DNA from: Metarhizium brunneum
Taxonomy: Eukaryota; Ascomycota; Sordariomycetes; Hypocreales; Clavicipitaceae
Length of the DNA stretch: 64,000 bases
Direction: 5' to 3'
Assembly (NCBI RefSeq): GCF_013426205.1
Contig: NC_089425.1
Location: 2,294,001-2,358,000, forward strand
Under the pieces are notes generated by a model, which was not told the origin of the DNA, did no database searches, and saw only the letters and a list, made by a program, of their open reading frames with translations. This document shows positions 48,837 through 58,230 of this stretch, in pieces (the stretch's first letter is position 1; every line of letters begins with the position of its first letter). Both the position numbers and the translations under genes were made by a program.

Positions 48837-49471
48837 AATTTCTGCACGTGGGCTTTTTGTATATGATATGACACGGCATTGTTAGTTACAGGTGCCCAGT
48901 ACCAAGGTGGAATTTGGCATTTTAACCTATAAACCAGCGTAATGAGATTTTTTGACTTATGAATCCTGAATGTCAAGGCTCATGCCTTTTGGAATGTGAG
49001 GTTGGGTCTGTTTCATTTTTATTGTTTTACTAATTACTTATCCCCATCGATTGATGATTGCAATACAAACTAGATGGTCGACTGCTGAGATGCTCACACT
49101 TTCTGTATCCGTGTCTGGTGAACGGTCTTGCGAGACCAGTTACCCTGAAGCAGAATACAGCAAAGGGTCGGTGACGTCATGAGGTGCCCTCATCTGAACG
49201 CGGGACGCAGCGTTTGAACTCTGTCTGGAAACTGCTGCCACTTCCAAGCTGCCGCACACTGGTTGTCTATTTCATTCGCCGAGGGCGACTATCTCCCTTA
49301 AGTACGATCTAATAGACTAAGGCTAAGCAGTTGATCCCCGGCTACTTGTACGTGCGGGGAATCTATCGGCCCAAAATAGCCAAACAAACAAGCTCTTGGT
49401 CTTGGTGCTTACCAACACGACCTCCAGGTCAACTAGTCTCGTGGACAAGAAGACGGCCAAACAACGGCACC
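48837..49471. other. Spacer between flavoprotein and TENA-like genes
   Basis: 635 nt with the 3' UTR of the first and promoter of the second gene. The frame of the second gene is open upstream to 49331, but the context CACCATGG at 49472 fits initiation better. Confidence 0.5.
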
Positions 49472-50266
49472 ATGGCAGACTCCCAACGCTTCTCACTTAC
49501 CAAAACCCTCCTTTCATCCGACGCCGCTGGCTTCCGGCAGGCTACCCAGTCGACCTTTCTCCAGCGAGCAGCCGAGGGCAAGGTCCCCAAAGACACTCTG
49601 GGGCAATGGCTCGCCAACGACCGCCTCTACATCTTGGGATACATCCGAGGAATCGGCAAGACGCTAAGCTTCCTGCCCCTCCCGGAAACGGTGCCGCCGC
49701 CGTCACAAGGCAGCAGAGAAACAGCTACCACCCGTCTCCTAGACTGGCTCATCGACGCCGCGACCAACATCCGCCGTGAAGAAAAGTTCTTTGTCGACAC
49801 GGCACGCAAGTTCGGCATCAGTGTCAACCTGCCCGCCGACGAGGACGGCCACGTCCCCGACAGCGCCAAGCTGGAAGGCCTGCGGCGCTTCGAAGCTCTC
49901 TTTGGCGGGCTTGGCCCCAGCGCCAGCGCCACCCTGCCGTGGCTAGAGTGCGCCGTCGTCTTCTACGGGACGGAGAAGTGCTATCTGGAGGCGTGGACGT
50001 GGGCCAGGAACCGCCAGCGCGAGCTGGGTGAGCTGGAGGGCGGAGATGCCGATGGCGGGGCCTTGCGCACCGAGTTTATTCCAAACTGGACTGGCACCGA
50101 GTTTGCTGCCTTTGTCGACCAGCTTGGCAAGATCGTGGACGATGCCGTTGTGGAGTGCACCAGAGGCGCGGGAGACGAGGTTAGAAATGAGCTTGTTGAG
50201 CGGTCGTTGGCCAAGTGGCGAGAGCTGCTGGCGGCCGAGAAGGCTTTCTGGCCGGCAATGGAGTGA
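49472..50266 (+). CDS. TENA/THI-4-like heme-oxygenase-fold protein
   Basis: Single exon, 264 residues. The family includes TenA thiaminase II (thiamine-pyrimidine salvage) and proteins of the same all-helical fold with other or unknown roles. Seen: SLTKTLLSSDAAGFRQATQSTFLQRAAEGKVP at the N-terminus, the LGQWLANDRLYILGYIRGIG helix, and the late motif FYGTEKCYLEAWTWAR, where TenA proteins have a conserved Tyr/Glu/Trp pattern. The start at 49472 is chosen for its strong CACCATGG context. No classical catalytic Cys can be pointed to with certainty, so the enzymatic role is open. The left direct repeat begins about 170 nt downstream of the stop. Confidence 0.85.
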   Translation: MADSQRFSLTKTLLSSDAAGFRQATQSTFLQRAAEGKVPKDTLGQWLANDRLYILGYIRGIGKTLSFLPLPETVPPPSQGSRETATTRLLDWLIDAATNIRREEKFFVDTARKFGISVNLPADEDGHVPDSAKLEGLRRFEALFGGLGPSASATLPWLECAVVFYGTEKCYLEAWTWARNRQRELGELEGGDADGGALRTEFIPNWTGTEFAAFVDQLGKIVDDAVVECTRGAGDEVRNELVERSLAKWRELLAAEKAFWPAME

Positions 50267-50438
50267 TGATGGTACGTGCCCTGTCCTGTGCTTTATCATG
50301 CACGGTGCCTGGAAATGGCTGTGAGGCTTTGGAAACAAGCCGGAGATGATGTGATGGTGGCCTGCATCATGAAAGGGAGGGGCGCCAGGCGCCAATTCTA
50401 CTCCGCGGTTCCTTGGAGTGGACGGCTGGGCGGATATG
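50267..50438. other. 3' flank of TENA-like gene up to repeat
   Basis: Short untranslated stretch; nothing distinctive. Confidence 0.4.
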
Positions 50439-50930
50439 CTTGGCGTCTTGGCGTCGAGGTTTGTTTCCTTTTAATGTTCCTCCCAGCACGACGCACGGGT
50501 TTTCATGCACGGCCTGTATCTTGTAATCTCGAGTCTCTCTGTCCTGTTTGCGAATCGTCATCTGACGAGTGTGCCAGTGTACTGCTTGCAGAGAGAACAA
50601 CACAGCTGCAGATCTGGAACTGCTGTTTTCCCCCGCTTTGTCTCTTGTTTCTTTCAAGTTGTGCTAGTGTGCCTCGGCTTATTCTTGCAATGCCAAGCAC
50701 GTAAAGTCACCCTGATCGTATGGCCAGTACTACCACTCCCCAAGGCTCATATTACATGCATGGAACTTGTTCGCCGGGAATGCCGGGGTGAAGTCGCATG
50801 TGCACACTTACACAAAGGGGACGGACCACACATTTGGGGGTGCATCACGACAGACGCTTCAGTGTTTCGGCGATGATTGCAGGCCAGGCTTGGAGCTGTG
50901 TGCTGCAGCAGCGGGCACAATAATAATAGT
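50439..50930. repeat. Direct repeat, left copy, flanking the island
   Basis: Begins GCTTGGCGTCTTGGCG and ends at GCGGGCACAATAA. It matches, in the same orientation, the sequence at 55715-56176. The best-conserved part is about 50634-50930, including GGGGACGGACCACACATTTG and CACGACAGACGCTTCAGTG. The 5' part is interrupted in the right copy by an AT-rich stretch. Most mismatches that I can align by eye are transitions (roughly 18 against 6 transversions). No terminal inverted repeats or coding capacity for a transposase seen. Confidence 0.8.
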
Positions 50931-50984
50931 AATAGCGGACGCGGTGCTTCCTCCGCCGGGTTAGCGGCACGCTTATTCAGGATT

Positions 50985-51185
50985 AGCGCTAATAGATAGA
51001 TCTATTTATTATATTACGTATATAACTTTAATAACTCTCGCAATATGTATGAGGGTTAAAGAGCTATTTTTTTTACCTTATCTTTAAACCTATTTTTACT
51101 TAATATAACTTAAGAGTTATAAATATACTTTTATTATACTTTATACTTTATATTAAGTAATTATATTCATTTTTATACGTAAGAT
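50985..51185. repeat. AT-rich tract at left edge of island
   Basis: About 200 nt that are very AT-rich (TATA, TTAA and TAAT runs) in an otherwise near-balanced window. Such tracts in ascomycetes are often remnants of repeats mutated by RIP (C-to-T). Confidence 0.65.
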
Positions 51186-51440
51186 CTGAGTGAGTTCACG
51201 AACGGGAAATATAGTGGGGCGTGGTCCGATTAGAGTCGATGGCGAGGTATCCGTTGTTGGGAGCACTACTCCGTACCAATTGGTAACCCCACCACTGCAA
51301 GTTACCGCCGCATTGTACATTAGTCCGCCCCGCGCACAAAATTATATTATTTTCCTCGTCATCCAAGAGCTCCGTCTTCGCTGATCGCAACTATCTAACT
51401 GTGCTGTTCTCTGCTTCGACACTGTCTCACATTTTGAAAC

Positions 51441-54006
51441 ATGCCGATCACTGCGATCCTAGGCTCCCAATGGGGTACTTACAGCCCTGTCATCGCTTAG
51501 CACCAGGCATGGAGATCTGCTAACGCGAGCCTGCTTTTCTAGGAGATGAAGGGGTTTGTCTGCCTTCACACGCGATATTGAACCTCTTCTGACGAGCGTG
51601 GCCGACAGAAAGGAAAGCTGACCGACATCCTTGCCACCAACGCGCAACTCTGTGCGCGAGCCGCCGTGAGGACGATCCGATCCGCATAGGAAATGTATAC
51701 TGAGATAGAGATGTAGGGCGGTCATAACGCAGGGCATCAAATTGTGTGAGCCGAGACGGATCTGTGTAGGGGTATTGGAGTGGTCTTGCTGATTCTGGAA
51801 TAGTACCGGGGGTGTGTCGTACAGGTATGCAGTCACATGGCACCGTCAGAGGTGATGGAGAATACTTACTCACCTAGTTTCCACCTTCTTCCTTCTGGTC
51901 TCATCAACCCGAATTGGTAACTCATTCGATTCACTGCTTTGGTGTTGCAGGACTGATACTCATCTTAGCTTGAACTTGATTGGTTCAGGTGTTGTTTTCC
52001 ATGTGTAAGTCGCCGCGGGCCCCCGGGGAGGAGGTCTAGTTCTATCAATTGGCAAATTGACTTCCTTTAGCCCATCATTCTTCAGCGAGCTCAAAGAACT
52101 TGATGAGAAAGGCCTCCCCCGAGTTTACGATCGTATCCTCGTCTCGGACCGGGTTCATATTAACTTGGACCTTCACATTGCTGTCGATGGCCTTGAAGAG
52201 GCTGAGCTTGGAGGTGAGTAGTCAGTCTACTTAGTACGCGAAACACCCCCCAGCAGCTTCTGATGTCGCATTCTAGAGCAAAAAATTGGAACCACAGGCC
52301 GTGGAATTGGCCCATGTTACAGTACAAAGGCTGCAGTAAGGACTACACCAAAGCGACGATAAAACAACACTAAAATCTGCTCAACAGCGAACTGGAATCC
52401 GATTAGCAGAGGTTTTCAAAGCCGAGCTGTTTGAGTCAAAACTTCGGCGACTTGCATCAGGCTTCGCCAAGAGATACGGGGACTTGCTGAGGTAAGAGTC
52501 AGCTCATTGCGGAGTATGCTGCCCATTCTGACACCATCATCAAACCAGGTATGACGTTGAGGACGAAATCGCCCGTTTTAGAGAATACCGTCCGAAGCTT
52601 GCCGGATTCGTCGTCGATGCCGTGTCCTTCATGCGGTCTGCGCAAGAGAAGAACATGAACATTCTTGTGGAGGGTGCCAATGTAAGAGCTCTCTTCTTTA
52701 TAGAAGTACCGCGCTGATCTATTTGGTGGCCTGAGCAAATGTGCCTGCGCAGGCCCATTGCTCGGTCTGCCTAGACAAAGGCCTTGATGCTAGATCTCGA
52801 CGTTGGATCATATCCGTATGTATTCTAAAGCTCTATCAACCAGATGTCAGGCATTAACAGTGAACAAGATACGTGACAAGTTCTACCACAACCGTGGCAG
52901 GCATTATTGGCGGGTTGCACCTTAATCCACGTGGCCTCACAGAAGTGGTCGGGGTGATCAAATCCTGTACGCTCCATCCATTTTCACCCGGCTGAAAACA
53001 ACATCTTTCCAAGGAGTTTTGGCCGCTAGTGGCTTTTTTACCCATATATTTGCTTGTATATACTAATAAGAAACAGATACGACACGAGTTGGGATGGGCA
53101 GTTTCAAAACGGAAGATCTTGGAGAGTTAGTCATTCAGCCTACAAAATGTGTTTAGTTGCTAATCATATGCGGCAGAGATGGCACAAAACTCCAGGAACT
53201 CGGCAAAGAATGGGTACTTATTTTTTCCCGAACTTATTTTAATAGTGCTAATTGTGTCAAGGGGACGTCCACTGGTCGACGGCGTCGTTGTGGTTGGTAA
53301 GTTTCTCAGATATTCGAGACTTGTGACGAGAAAGTCTTGGCTAATTCAGATAGGCTCGGTACATGAAATCGCTTGCCCCAGTCTAATATATTCTTCCCGG
53401 TATTATTAACATAGATTTTGCAGATCTTGTGGTCCTTCGATATAGCACAGCTATCAATTACTATACAGCACTTAACCTAACTAAGGTGATTGAATATCTC
53501 TGTTTATGTTCGCCCTTTTGGTCGAACAGCGGCTGACTCGCTTCACCTCTAAAGCTGGACGTGCTGGATACATTCGAGACGATTAAGGTCGCTGTGGCGT
53601 ATAAGGACCCCGAATCCGGTGAAGTTCGTTTACAGATGTCTCCTATAGAGTTGCCAGCAGATACTAACTAATCTTGCAGGAGTTGGCTTCGTACCCTACG
53701 GATCCCGATATTCTCGATCGAGCTCATGTGGTTTATCATGAGATGCCGGGATGGAAGAGACCGACCACAAACGTGAAGACCTTTGATGATCTTCCCAAGC
53801 AGGCGCAGGACTATGTCGAGGTAAGAACCATATCATTGCTAGGGGGCAGTGTCATTAACTGTTGTTGCTAGTTCATTGAAAGCTTTGTTGGAGTCAAGGT
53901 AAAATTACAATTTAGAAGGTTGATTTTAACATTTTGATATATTAACATTAAACAGGTAAAATGGATTGGTACTGGCCCTGACCGGGAGAGCATGATAGAG
54001 AAATAG
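51441..54006 (+). CDS. Adenylosuccinate synthetase, exceptionally intron-dense copy (22 exons)
   Basis: GTP-dependent enzyme converting IMP and aspartate to adenylosuccinate, first step from IMP to AMP; cytosolic. Exons: 51441-51474, 51543-51553, 51609-51665, 51717-51745, 51804-51824, 51878-51916, 51969-52004, 52071-52213, 52277-52335, 52388-52491, 52549-52681, 52781-52815, 52869-52966, 53077-53125, 53177-53213, 53262-53296, 53354-53358, 53424-53485, 53555-53623, 53680-53820, 53872-53898, 53956-54006. They total 1275 nt and 424 residues without a stop. The P-loop-like GSQWGDEGKGK has Asp13; GGHNAGH has His41, both at E. coli numbering. IMP/Arg loops [18 protein letters not shown] and [13 protein letters not shown], guanine-contact NLTKLDVLD and C-terminal [10 protein letters not shown] are present. 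All 21 introns (48-110 nt) are GT-AG, most with CTAAC/CTGAC-like branch sites. No simple frame exceeds 65 codons here. It is not a pseudogene on this reading; the weakest calls are exons 5, 15 and 17. Confidence 0.85.
53354..53358 (+). other. 5-nt micro-exon (GCTCG) of the adenylosuccinate synthetase gene
   Basis: Between introns 53297-53353 (GTAAGT ... GCTAATTCAGATAG) and 53359-53423 (GTACAT ... TTTTGCAG). Inclusion joins TG + GCTCG + AT to encode Trp-Leu-Asp, exactly the conserved GWLDL of this enzyme family. Skipping it gives an in-frame TGA. Confidence 0.72.
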
Positions 54007-54284
54007 GGGCCTGATCTCTACGTTCCGGTGTGCTTTCCTGTGTGGCCGACGGGTACATAGCTAGGGTATGTAGATCAGTCAGGGCCCTGGTCTTATACCT
54101 GTGGAGGTTTACTGAAAGAGTCAGTGAGCTCTATAAAACTAGCTGGAGCGTTGAACTCGCCACTTCCATGAACGCAAGTGGCCGAACTCTTTATCGACCT
54201 CTTGCCGTATATTGGGACACGACCTAATCGAAAGTTGAGAAATGCTCGTGGAGTCGTAGTAGCAAATCATTCTCTTTCTTTCGT
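54007..54284. other. Convergent spacer inside island
   Basis: 278 nt between the two convergent island genes; presumably the two 3' UTRs. Confidence 0.45.
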
Positions 54285-55430
54285 TTATCTCAAGTGGTTG
54301 GTGTTGATGTGTAGGGCACAGATATAGACCAAGGGCGTCGGTGATTGCTGTCGTAATCGGTCGATATTTTTCTTCCAACAACGGAAGGGTCTCGCAATTG
54401 GTGCCCCGGTCTCGGTATGAGTGGACATACAGGGTCCAAGTCTGACCAAGGGAAGCCTGTCACCTGCCTCGATTGCGAATTTGATAGCGTCACAGTTGTA
54501 CCAGGCATCTGACTTGAAGTTGCGAATGGACTTGTGGGGCAGGCGCTTCCTCCCGAGGCTAATAGTGTCTTCCTCTTCAACCTTGGTTTTGCTGAGAACC
54601 TCACAGAACACCGCAGCAAGCTCCTTGACTGATTTTGTCAAGCAACAGCGAGATAGTGGCTCCTGGGCAAGTCAGCACATCTTACCTGTTGAAGGCCATG
54701 CTCGCTCTGCAAGTCCGCTGCTGCTTTCGCATCCAGCACGCGGCATGACATCAGGGCATCGAGTAAGCCGGACACGACCAGTAGCTTCACTTGCCGCCGC
54801 ATTGCATGCAGCACATCGATCGCACGCTGGTCTGTTTTGAGTAACTCAATAACGTCTTCCAAAACTCCCACCGACAGGTAGCTCCATTTCCCACGGAGCG
54901 GTTAGGATATTGGACAAGGAGACTTCGTCACACAGGCTGACCGACCAGATTTTCCGGGATAGAATGATCCCTGGTCCAACTCCTTCGACGAGCCTCCGAA
55001 CTTTCTTGGGTGCGCTTGACGATGGCATAGAACCTGCAAGAGGCGACCACCAATCAACAGGATGAGCAAAGAAAGGATCGCAGGTCTCATACACATGCCA
55101 CTGCTCCTCTAGGGCGTTGAGGGGCACTTCTGTTCCCTCTTTGTAATCTTCAGAGTCAAACTTGCCTTCGATGAACTCCTCCAACCCGCGCTGGTAATAT
55201 TCTGGGGGATGGACAATCCCACCGGAGAGCTGGATCTGGTCCTCGACATCAATATCGGTGCCAAGGTCGCCGTCGAGGTCACAGTCAAGATCAACATCCT
55301 CAACGCTGGAGACGTCGGTGTCTGAGTCGCCTCTAGGCTCATCCGACTCGAAGGCTTTGTAAATATCCTCAGACATGTATGGGTCATCTGAATTGTCCAC
55401 ATCAACGAGAGACTGCCGACGTCGTGCCAT
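54285..55430 (-). CDS. Unrecognised island protein, three exons
   Basis: I do not recognise a family. Proposed exons 55430-54934, 54881-54686 and 54623-54285 (343 residues). The first donor (GTGTGA at 54933) could instead be GTCGGT at 54945, shortening it by four residues. Branch CCTAAC lies before the first acceptor; the second intron is GTAAGA ... TTGACAAAATCAGTCAAG. The N-terminal 75 residues are very acidic (about 25 Asp/Glu) with a basic MARRRQ start. Then come PPEYYQRGLEEF, EQWHVYETCDPFFAHPVDWWS, a Leu-rich helical middle (VGVLEDVIELLKTDQRAIDVL) and a C-terminal domain with SDAWYNCDAIKFAIEAGDRLP. No signal peptide or membrane segment. It is convergent with the adenylosuccinate synthetase gene and shares its island. 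The coordinates of introns are inferred from frame continuity only. Confidence 0.6.
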
Positions 55431-55714
55431 GCGGGAGAGAGACCGTGACGAGGAGGCATGATGTAGCGATGTATCAGATAGGCGAGAGAAGAGAGAGAAA
55501 GCCGTAGGCGTCCGCGACGAAATGCAGCAGACACACCGCTATTGAGCTCCAACGCGAGCGCCATATTGGGAGCCTTTTTGGGCTTTGGTCAAGGTGAATG
55601 TGGACGATGTGGTTTCCGTCGAGAGCCTTTTGGTCCCAAAATGGGCCGAGGTACCGTAATGTACTTTGTGGTACTTGGGCACGGCGGGGCGGCGTGCACT
55701 AGGGTATGTTTTTA
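55431..55714. other. 5' flank of island protein gene
   Basis: Promoter side of the minus-strand island gene. Contains GGTACCGTAATGTACTTTGTGGTACTT-like GTAC-rich sequence. No other feature. Confidence 0.4.
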
Positions 55715-56176
55715 TTGCCTGGCGTCTTGGCGTTGAGGTTTCCTTTCAATACTTGATGTTCCTTCCAGGACACACGGCTTATATTTTACACTTTTAAGTT
55801 TCTTAATAAAGTAGTATATTTGTAAATTATTATTTAATAAGTATATTAATATATTACCTATAAATAAGATAATACCATTGTAAATTTAAAACTATGATCC
55901 CCCCCTTTATCTCTTGTTTCTTTGCGCTAGTATACCTCGGCTTGTTCTTGCGATGCCAAGCACGCAAAGTCACCCGTCGTGTAGCAAGTACCACTCCCAA
56001 GGCTCGTGTATGGAACTTGATTGCCGGGAATGCCGGAGTAAAGTGGCATTAATGTACATAAAGGGGACGGACCACACATTTGGAGGTGCGTCACGACAGA
56101 CGCTTCAGTGGCTCGGCGATGATTACAGGCCAGGCCTGGAGCTGTGCGCTGCTGCATCGGGCACAATAACAGTAGT
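55715..56176. repeat. Direct repeat, right copy, flanking the island
   Basis: Same orientation as 50439-50930. Starts GCCTGGCGTCTTGGCGTTGAGG; after about 75 nt it is interrupted by an AT-rich stretch and resumes at about 55907 (CTCTTGTTTCTTT) up to CGGGCACAATAA. The distance between copies is about 5.3 kb. No further copy is seen in the window. Confidence 0.78.
55785..55895. repeat. AT-rich tract inside right repeat copy
   Basis: About 110 nt almost wholly A/T (TTATTTAATAAGTATATTAATA and similar), replacing GC-balanced sequence present in the left copy. It looks like a mutated remnant or a replaced segment. Confidence 0.65.
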
Positions 56177-57047
56177 ACCAACAACATTGAATTAACATGC
56201 GCAGAGAGTCTGGGCCTGGCGCCTGTCCAGTGTGCCATGCCAGTCAGTACACCAGCCACTTTGACTGTGATCAATTGGGTCAATGAATAATGCGTCGGCG
56301 GCCCACTTCAATCAAATGCCTGGCTAGTCACACTTGACTGGACATGCAGCACCAGACCACCAGACACATGTGTGTGCAGTCTGCCGTGCTGTGCTGTGCC
56401 TCGCCATCGAATAGCCACAGCCATTTTTATCCCGCCTTTGATGCGGCCCCCCGTCAACAAGTCTAGAAAGCTCTGTCGCATTCTATCCGCACATGTGCAG
56501 CCCGAAACGGCCCTCCCGACATGTCCCTCCAGGTCCCCCAATGACGACCCCCTCTCAAAGGCGGCGCAGTCGCGCGCAGGCAAGATGCAAGTCCTGTCCG
56601 GTGGTCCCTTGCTGCGCCACCATCGACGCTCAAGTGCTGCGTTTCACCGGGCCACCAGCAAGGCGCACTTTGTCCAAGACGTCTTCTGGTGCCCCAGACC
56701 CGGCGAACACAGCCCTACGCTACCATCATTGATGGCTAACGTGCTGCCGTCATAGGTTGACGCGAGGCCGATGAGCAAGGCAGTGGCCGCAGCTGCGTAG
56801 GACCCCGGCCAGCCAGTGCTTGGCTTACGCTCCCCCACTTCGTCCATCGCTTGAGTGCGTGCTTTGTTCACGGCTTTCGGCTTTCTGTCAGATGATATTT
56901 AAGTTGGCCTTGTCCTCCGGGGGCGCTCCTTCCATTTCCTCTCCCCATCTCACTCACGCATTCCTCTTGCCTCTTCCCATCAAACATTCATCCATCTCGA
57001 CAACGTCCATACCACCACAAACGTCCCTTACCACCCATACAGCCACA
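56177..57047 (+). promoter_or_regulatory. Promoter region of the glycine-zipper protein gene
   Basis: 870 nt. ATATTTAA at 56895-56902 is a good TATA box about 150 nt upstream of the ATG. It is followed by a long CT-rich leader (56930-57040), the usual arrangement in strongly expressed fungal genes. Open frames between 56372 and 56755 look spurious. Confidence 0.6.
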
Positions 57048-57719
57048 ATGTCCAACCAGGGTTACTACAGCGGCGGCGGCGGCGGCGGCTATCCCCAGCA
57101 GCCCACCTACGGCCAGCAGTCCGGATATGGTGGCCAGGAAGGCTACGGCCAGCAACAGGGCTACGGCCAGCAGGGCAGCTATCCCCAGCAGGTAAGAAAG
57201 AAAGGCAACGCCAAACCTGCGCCGTTCCAACAGTCACATCAACGGACTCTAACAAATCTCTCATAGCAGCAGTACAGCCAGCAGTCGGGCTACCAAAACC
57301 AGTACAACCAACAACAGCCATCTTACGGCCAAGGCCAACCCCAGCAGGGCTACAACAACCAGTACGGCAACCGCGGCCACTCGCCCCAGCCGTCCCAACA
57401 ATACGGCCAGTCTGGCGGTGCCGCCGCCGACTACGCTGCAGGCGCTCCGCAGGGCCAGTATGCCACTGGTCCCACTGGCCCTGGCGGCCCCGGCGGCCCC
57501 GAGGGCGCTGTAGGTCCCGATGGTGAGCGCGGTCTCGGCGCCACCCTCGTTGGAGGCGGCGGCGCCGCCTGGGCTGCCCACAAGGCCGGCGGCGGATTCC
57601 TGGGCACTGCCGGTGCCGCCATTGCCGGCGCCATCGGCGCGAATGTCCTGGAAAACGCCTTCGACAAGAAGAAGAAGAAGAAGCACGGCAGCCGTGGCCT
57701 TGGTGACGACTCTGATTAA
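57048..57719 (+). CDS. Q/G/Y-rich protein with C-terminal glycine zipper
   Basis: Two exons, 57048-57191 and 57267-57719, give 198 residues. The first 125 residues are low complexity, built of GYGQQ/YPQQ/YNNQ repeats like prion-like or RNA-granule proteins. A collagen-like run GPTGPGGPGGPEGAVGPDGERG follows. Then comes a hydrophobic Gly/Ala segment (LGATLVGGGGAAWAAHKAGGGFLGTAGAAIAGAIGANVLE) that fits a glycine-zipper 2TM-type domain, and a Lys-rich end. Such proteins are found in many fungi and are often stress-induced; molecular role unknown. The intron (GTAAGA ... TCATAG) has a tandem TAG/CAG acceptor that would add or drop one Gln. A TATA box and CT-rich leader suggest high expression. Confidence 0.85.
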
Positions 57720-58230
57720 GCGGGGGCATATGATGAATTTTTCATTTTTTTTCAGGCGAGATTGACGGGAATTTTGTAATATGATTTTACGGCTTTTTAT
57801 TGTTCTCTCTGGTAGATACCATGGACAGGATGGAAAGAGGACAACACGATTTATGCACTTGGCCCCAACGAAACTAGTATACGATGCACTCGTCTCTTTG
57901 TGACTGTCACCGACACCCCTGTCAGTAGTCATCTTTTGTCGTACGCGGAAAGGTCTAAGCGATAAATAGCGCTGCAATTACATAACTTAGAATAATTGTT
58001 AAGAGCCGCGCTGTAAGCATTTAAACAGGTTGCATGAGTATTTCACCATGGCGTAGCATTCATCGCCACGTGCACCGTCTGGTTTCCCAATTTGTCTGTT
58101 GGGGTATATTTGAACACCCATCCATGCACAAGTCACATCTCACAAAAGGCATGGTCATGGCACACAAAGCTTCATTAGGTCGGTAAACGCAGGCCGTATC
58201 GAAAGAACAAGAAAAAATAGAGACGAAGCC
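57720..58230. other. Convergent spacer
   Basis: 511 nt between the glycine-zipper and carboxylate-transporter genes. No gene seen. Confidence 0.5.

Noticed and set aside
50505..50876. Open frame in the left repeat copy as a small secreted Cys-rich protein
   Set aside because: The frame is not kept in the right repeat copy apart from a short segment, and mismatches do not favour synonymous positions by eye.
51441..54006. Reading the adenylosuccinate synthetase as a pseudogene with frameshifts
   Set aside because: Two apparent frame breaks (after [10 protein letters not shown] and before LVVLRYS) disappear with canonical GT-AG exons of 21 nt and 5 nt that encode exactly the expected conserved residues.
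50439..56176. LTR retrotransposon with the direct repeats as LTRs
   Set aside because: No gag, protease, reverse transcriptase or integrase sequence lies between them, and repeat ends show no convincing TG...CA termini, primer-binding site or polypurine tract.
57028..57977. Long minus-strand frames over the Q/G/Y-rich gene
   Set aside because: Arise from repetitive codons; the plus strand has a start, splice sites, TATA box and a recognisable domain.
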